In this document: one piece after another, positions 62,131 to 64,000 of the stretch
How positions within the stretch are numbered: position 1 is the first letter of the stretch
Layout: every line of letters begins with the position of its first letter
Assembly: GCA_964502885.1 (NCBI GenBank)
Contig: CAZCXU010000003.1
Coordinates: 1 to 64,000, forward strand
Reading direction: 5' to 3'
Source: XYB1-FULL-44-23 sp964502885
Lineage (GTDB): Bacteria > Patescibacteriota > Microgenomatia > CAZETR01 > Amesbacteraceae
Length of the DNA stretch: 64,000 bases
Translations under genes and position numbers: made by a program
Notes under the pieces: model-generated
Databases searched by the model: none
Told to the model about the DNA's origin: nothing
Seen by the model: only the letters and a program-made list of their open reading frames with translations

Positions 62131-62897
62131 AAATATTTATCACCCTTGGTGTCCACCAACCCCTCAATCTGCAATTGAGTCAACTCCGCCATTGTGTCCG
62201 CTACGCTCTTCTTTAACCGTCGTCCCAACTCATCGCAAGAAAGCATATCGTTTTGTAACAAAATACATATTTCCGTACCATTACCAACACAAGAACCATC
62301 AAGTCTCCCCAGCCATGCATTAGCCCAACCCTTCTTTATCCATTCATTGGTTCCTTGAGATACCACACTTGTGATAGGCCCCGGAACAGCCCAAATATAC
62401 TTATGCAGCTTTCTTCCCCATTCAGCGGTCAACAATGCTCCGCTTTTTTTGGCTGCCTCCACCACATATATATCGGTAGCCATCTCCGCCATCAATTTGT
62501 CTCTTACCGGAAAGCTCCACCTGGTAGCCTCAAAATCATCCCAAAGTGAGATCACCACTCCGCCACTATTCACTATCTGCCTCGTCAATATCTGTTCCTG
62601 ATCCCTCAGTGCCTGTTGTATTCCCCACCCCACCACAGCCACAGTCCTGCCGCCAGTATTCATCGTAGCCAGGTGGGCTGTTTTATCTATCCCATACATC
62701 AACCCGGACATTATCGTTTTCCCACTTCTCACCAATTCCCCTACCAGCATTCCTGTCACCCGTTCCCCATAACCACTCATGTGCCTACTGCCCACAACCG
62801 CCACAGTTTGTGCTAAATCAACATCTTCCCAATTACCCACTCCCCATATCTCTTTTACACGCCACAGCTTCCCATCCCTGTGCCATATTTCCATCAT
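62112..62897 (-). CDS. dprA: DNA-processing protein DprA
   Basis: 261 aa. Rossmann core VAVVGSRHMSGYGERVTGML, SGLMYGIDKTAHLATMNTGG, TVAVVGWGIQ, and SGALLTAEWGRKLHKYIWAV with VPGP. The C-terminal winged helix follows (LSCDELGRRLKKSVADTMAE). It loads RecA onto incoming ssDNA. The N-terminal SAM domain of longer homologues is absent. Confidence 0.94.
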   Translation of the reverse strand: MMEIWHRDGKLWRVKEIWGVGNWEDVDLAQTVAVVGSRHMSGYGERVTGMLVGELVRSGKTIMSGLMYGIDKTAHLATMNTGGRTVAVVGWGIQQALRDQEQILTRQIVNSGGVVISLWDDFEATRWSFPVRDKLMAEMATDIYVVEAAKKSGALLTAEWGRKLHKYIWAVPGPITSVVSQGTNEWIKKGWANAWLGRLDGSCVGNGTEICILLQNDMLSCDELGRRLKKSVADTMAELTQLQIEGLVDTKGDKYFWKEQC

Positions 62898-62957
62898 CTT
62901 TCAGTATAAGCCTAAGCAATAATCATCGGTACAGTGGAAACCACGGAAATTTTGATA

Positions 62958-63020
62958 TATAATGCATGGCACCTTGTCAATAAGTTAATTGCTTTTGACA
63001 AAGGAAGTTTTTTAAAAAAC
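62958..63020 (+). promoter_or_regulatory. rplA promoter and structured leader
   Basis: TATAAT at 62958-62963. The leader holds TTGTCAA/TTGACAA (62974-62980 with 62995-63001) and the palindrome GTTTTTTAAAAAAC (63007-63020). This may allow L1 feedback control as in other bacteria; no direct L1-site match could be confirmed. Confidence 0.45.
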
Positions 63021-63026
63021 GCATCT

Positions 63027-63845
63027 ATGGGCAAAAAACGTATCAGCGTCATTGGTTCTGAAAACGAAAGTGAACTCAAGGCCAAAAAGGCAGTCAAGTT
63101 GGAACAGAAAAAGCTTCGCGAAGGCAAGTCTCTAAAAATTGATGAAAAAAATGTCGTTGCACAAGTCGATTCCACTGAAGAGACAAAACCGGAAAAAATC
63201 GAAAAAACCGCTGCTCCCATCACTCCCAAAATCGAAACCGCAAAACCGGTCAAGACCATCCGCACCCGATCAGAGGCTTACAAAAAAGCCAAGATGCAGA
63301 TAAATGCAGATCATGTATATCCTCTGGCCGATGGACTAAGACTGCTTCGCGAAGTCTCACTCACGAAATTTGATCCTACGGTAGAACTGCACATCGTCAT
63401 CAAATCAGGCACCGTATCTCAGACGGTAGACATGCCGTATTCTACCGGTAAATCCAGAGTCATAGCCATCGCTGACGATGCCACTATCAAACGCATCGAA
63501 ACCGGCGACATTTTTTTCCAAGTACTCTTGGCTTCACCGTCCCAAATGCCAAAACTTGTCAAATTCGCCAAAACCCTGGGGCCAAAAGGGCTAATGCCAA
63601 ATCCCAAAAATGGCACCGTGGTCCCCGACCCTGAAGCCGTTGCCCAAAAACTTTCATCCGCCGTCTCCGTTGGACTGAAAACTGACAAATCTGCACCCGT
63701 TATTCACACCATTGTCGGCAAATTGTCACAGTCTGACAAAGAACTGACCGCAAACATTGAAGCTATCCTTAAAGCCATTTCCCAACCGCTGGTCAAAATC
63801 GTTTTGAAATCCACAATGAGCCCCGCCATCAAAATCTCCCTCTAG
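63027..63845 (+). CDS. rplA: Ribosomal protein uL1 with long N-terminal extension
   Basis: 272 aa from the ATG at 63027; an earlier in-frame start at 62934 crosses the promoter. L1 core from about residue 85: RSEAYKKAKMQINADHVYPL, then FDPTVELHIVI, KTLGPKGLMPNPKNGTV and VGLKTDKSAPVIHTIVG. The first about 80 residues are a charged Lys/Glu/Ser extension not present in E. coli L1. Separated from rplK by yraN, the GT-like gene, comM and dprA. Confidence 0.95.
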   Translation: MGKKRISVIGSENESELKAKKAVKLEQKKLREGKSLKIDEKNVVAQVDSTEETKPEKIEKTAAPITPKIETAKPVKTIRTRSEAYKKAKMQINADHVYPLADGLRLLREVSLTKFDPTVELHIVIKSGTVSQTVDMPYSTGKSRVIAIADDATIKRIETGDIFFQVLLASPSQMPKLVKFAKTLGPKGLMPNPKNGTVVPDPEAVAQKLSSAVSVGLKTDKSAPVIHTIVGKLSQSDKELTANIEAILKAISQPLVKIVLKSTMSPAIKISL

Positions 63846-63895
63846 ATCATCAGAATCATTGACTTCACGGCTCGCACTGAATAATAATAATTTAG

Positions 63896-64000
63896 ATGTT
63901 CCCAAAGAAAGCCTTCCGTTACTCTGCTGCACCTCTTTTATCAATAATCTTACTGACCTTCTTTATTCTTCCTGCCCTGCTCCGTCAAGACAAATCATCT
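63896..64000 (+). CDS. Partial gene, exported or membrane protein N-terminus
   Basis: 35 codons to the window edge: MFPKKAFRYSAAPLLSIILL followed by TFFILPALLRQDKSS. Basic start and hydrophobic stretch fit a signal peptide or membrane anchor. The product cannot be named. Confidence 0.4.
   Translation, partial: MFPKKAFRYSAAPLLSIILLTFFILPALLRQDKSS

Overview
The window looks like a chromosome segment of a Candidate Phyla Radiation (Patescibacteria) bacterium, most plausibly of the Microgenomates group. This is inferred from gene content, not from a database search. The supporting signs are small dense housekeeping genes, a short EF-Ts, a short FolD, a ThyX-like protein of 561 residues, tRNAs without encoded CCA, many short membrane or coiled-coil hypotheticals, and no amino-acid biosynthesis apart from glyA. 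TGA is used as a normal stop. The plus strand is C-rich and G-poor almost throughout, whichever strand is coding, so the minus strand is probably the replication leading strand.

Layout. 1-15607 is all minus: a nucleotide-sanitation and methyltransferase/Nudix pair, rarA, a copper-handling pair, a HAD hydrolase, a J-domain protein, cysS, a PIG-L deacetylase, recR-ybaB-dnaX, ybeY-yqeY-rpsU-HIT and small envelope proteins. 15699-17970 (plus) holds tgt-queA. 17959-36300 (minus) holds rseP, a tandem paralogue pair, frr, tsf-rpsB with a structured leader, an HD protein, a one-carbon/dTMP cluster (folD-glyA-tmk-thyX-dut-second tmk-like), topA, mrdA and mreB. 36386-40832 is mixed (nucleotidyltransferase, galU, a Tat-signal protein, a CYTH protein). 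40865-45119 holds an O-antigen-ligase-like protein, def-fmt, rpmB and an M50 protease.

45120-50700 is RNA-rich and rearranged. It contains a promoter-to-terminator structured RNA of about 190 nt that I cannot name, tRNA-Thr(UGU), tRNA-Tyr, two identical 123-bp truncated tRNA-Thr units in front of an intact tRNA-Thr(GGU), pilB, rpmG, and a 1.1-kb island carrying a JAMM-motif gene. The island is flanked by 28-bp direct repeats at tRNA-Trp and has opposite base skew to its surroundings. From 50692 come a K+ channel, a Ddl-like ligase, an alpha/beta hydrolase, and a gene broken by an in-frame TGA and a 100-N gap flanked by an exact 55-bp duplication. Then follow a YvcK-like gene, a cobalamin riboswitch in front of an unknown gene, secE-nusG-rplK, and rplA separated from rplK by a minus-strand block (yraN, a glycosyltransferase-like gene, comM, dprA).

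Themes. The folD-glyA-tmk-thyX-dut block forms a dTTP supply line with both signature halves of ThyX split over two duplicated halves of one protein. At least ten genes have a TATAAT-like box only 6-9 nt before the start codon, which suggests common leaderless mRNAs. A 105-nt element with a possible pseudoknot occurs twice (11007-11111 and 56140-56243), once directly before the cobalamin riboswitch.
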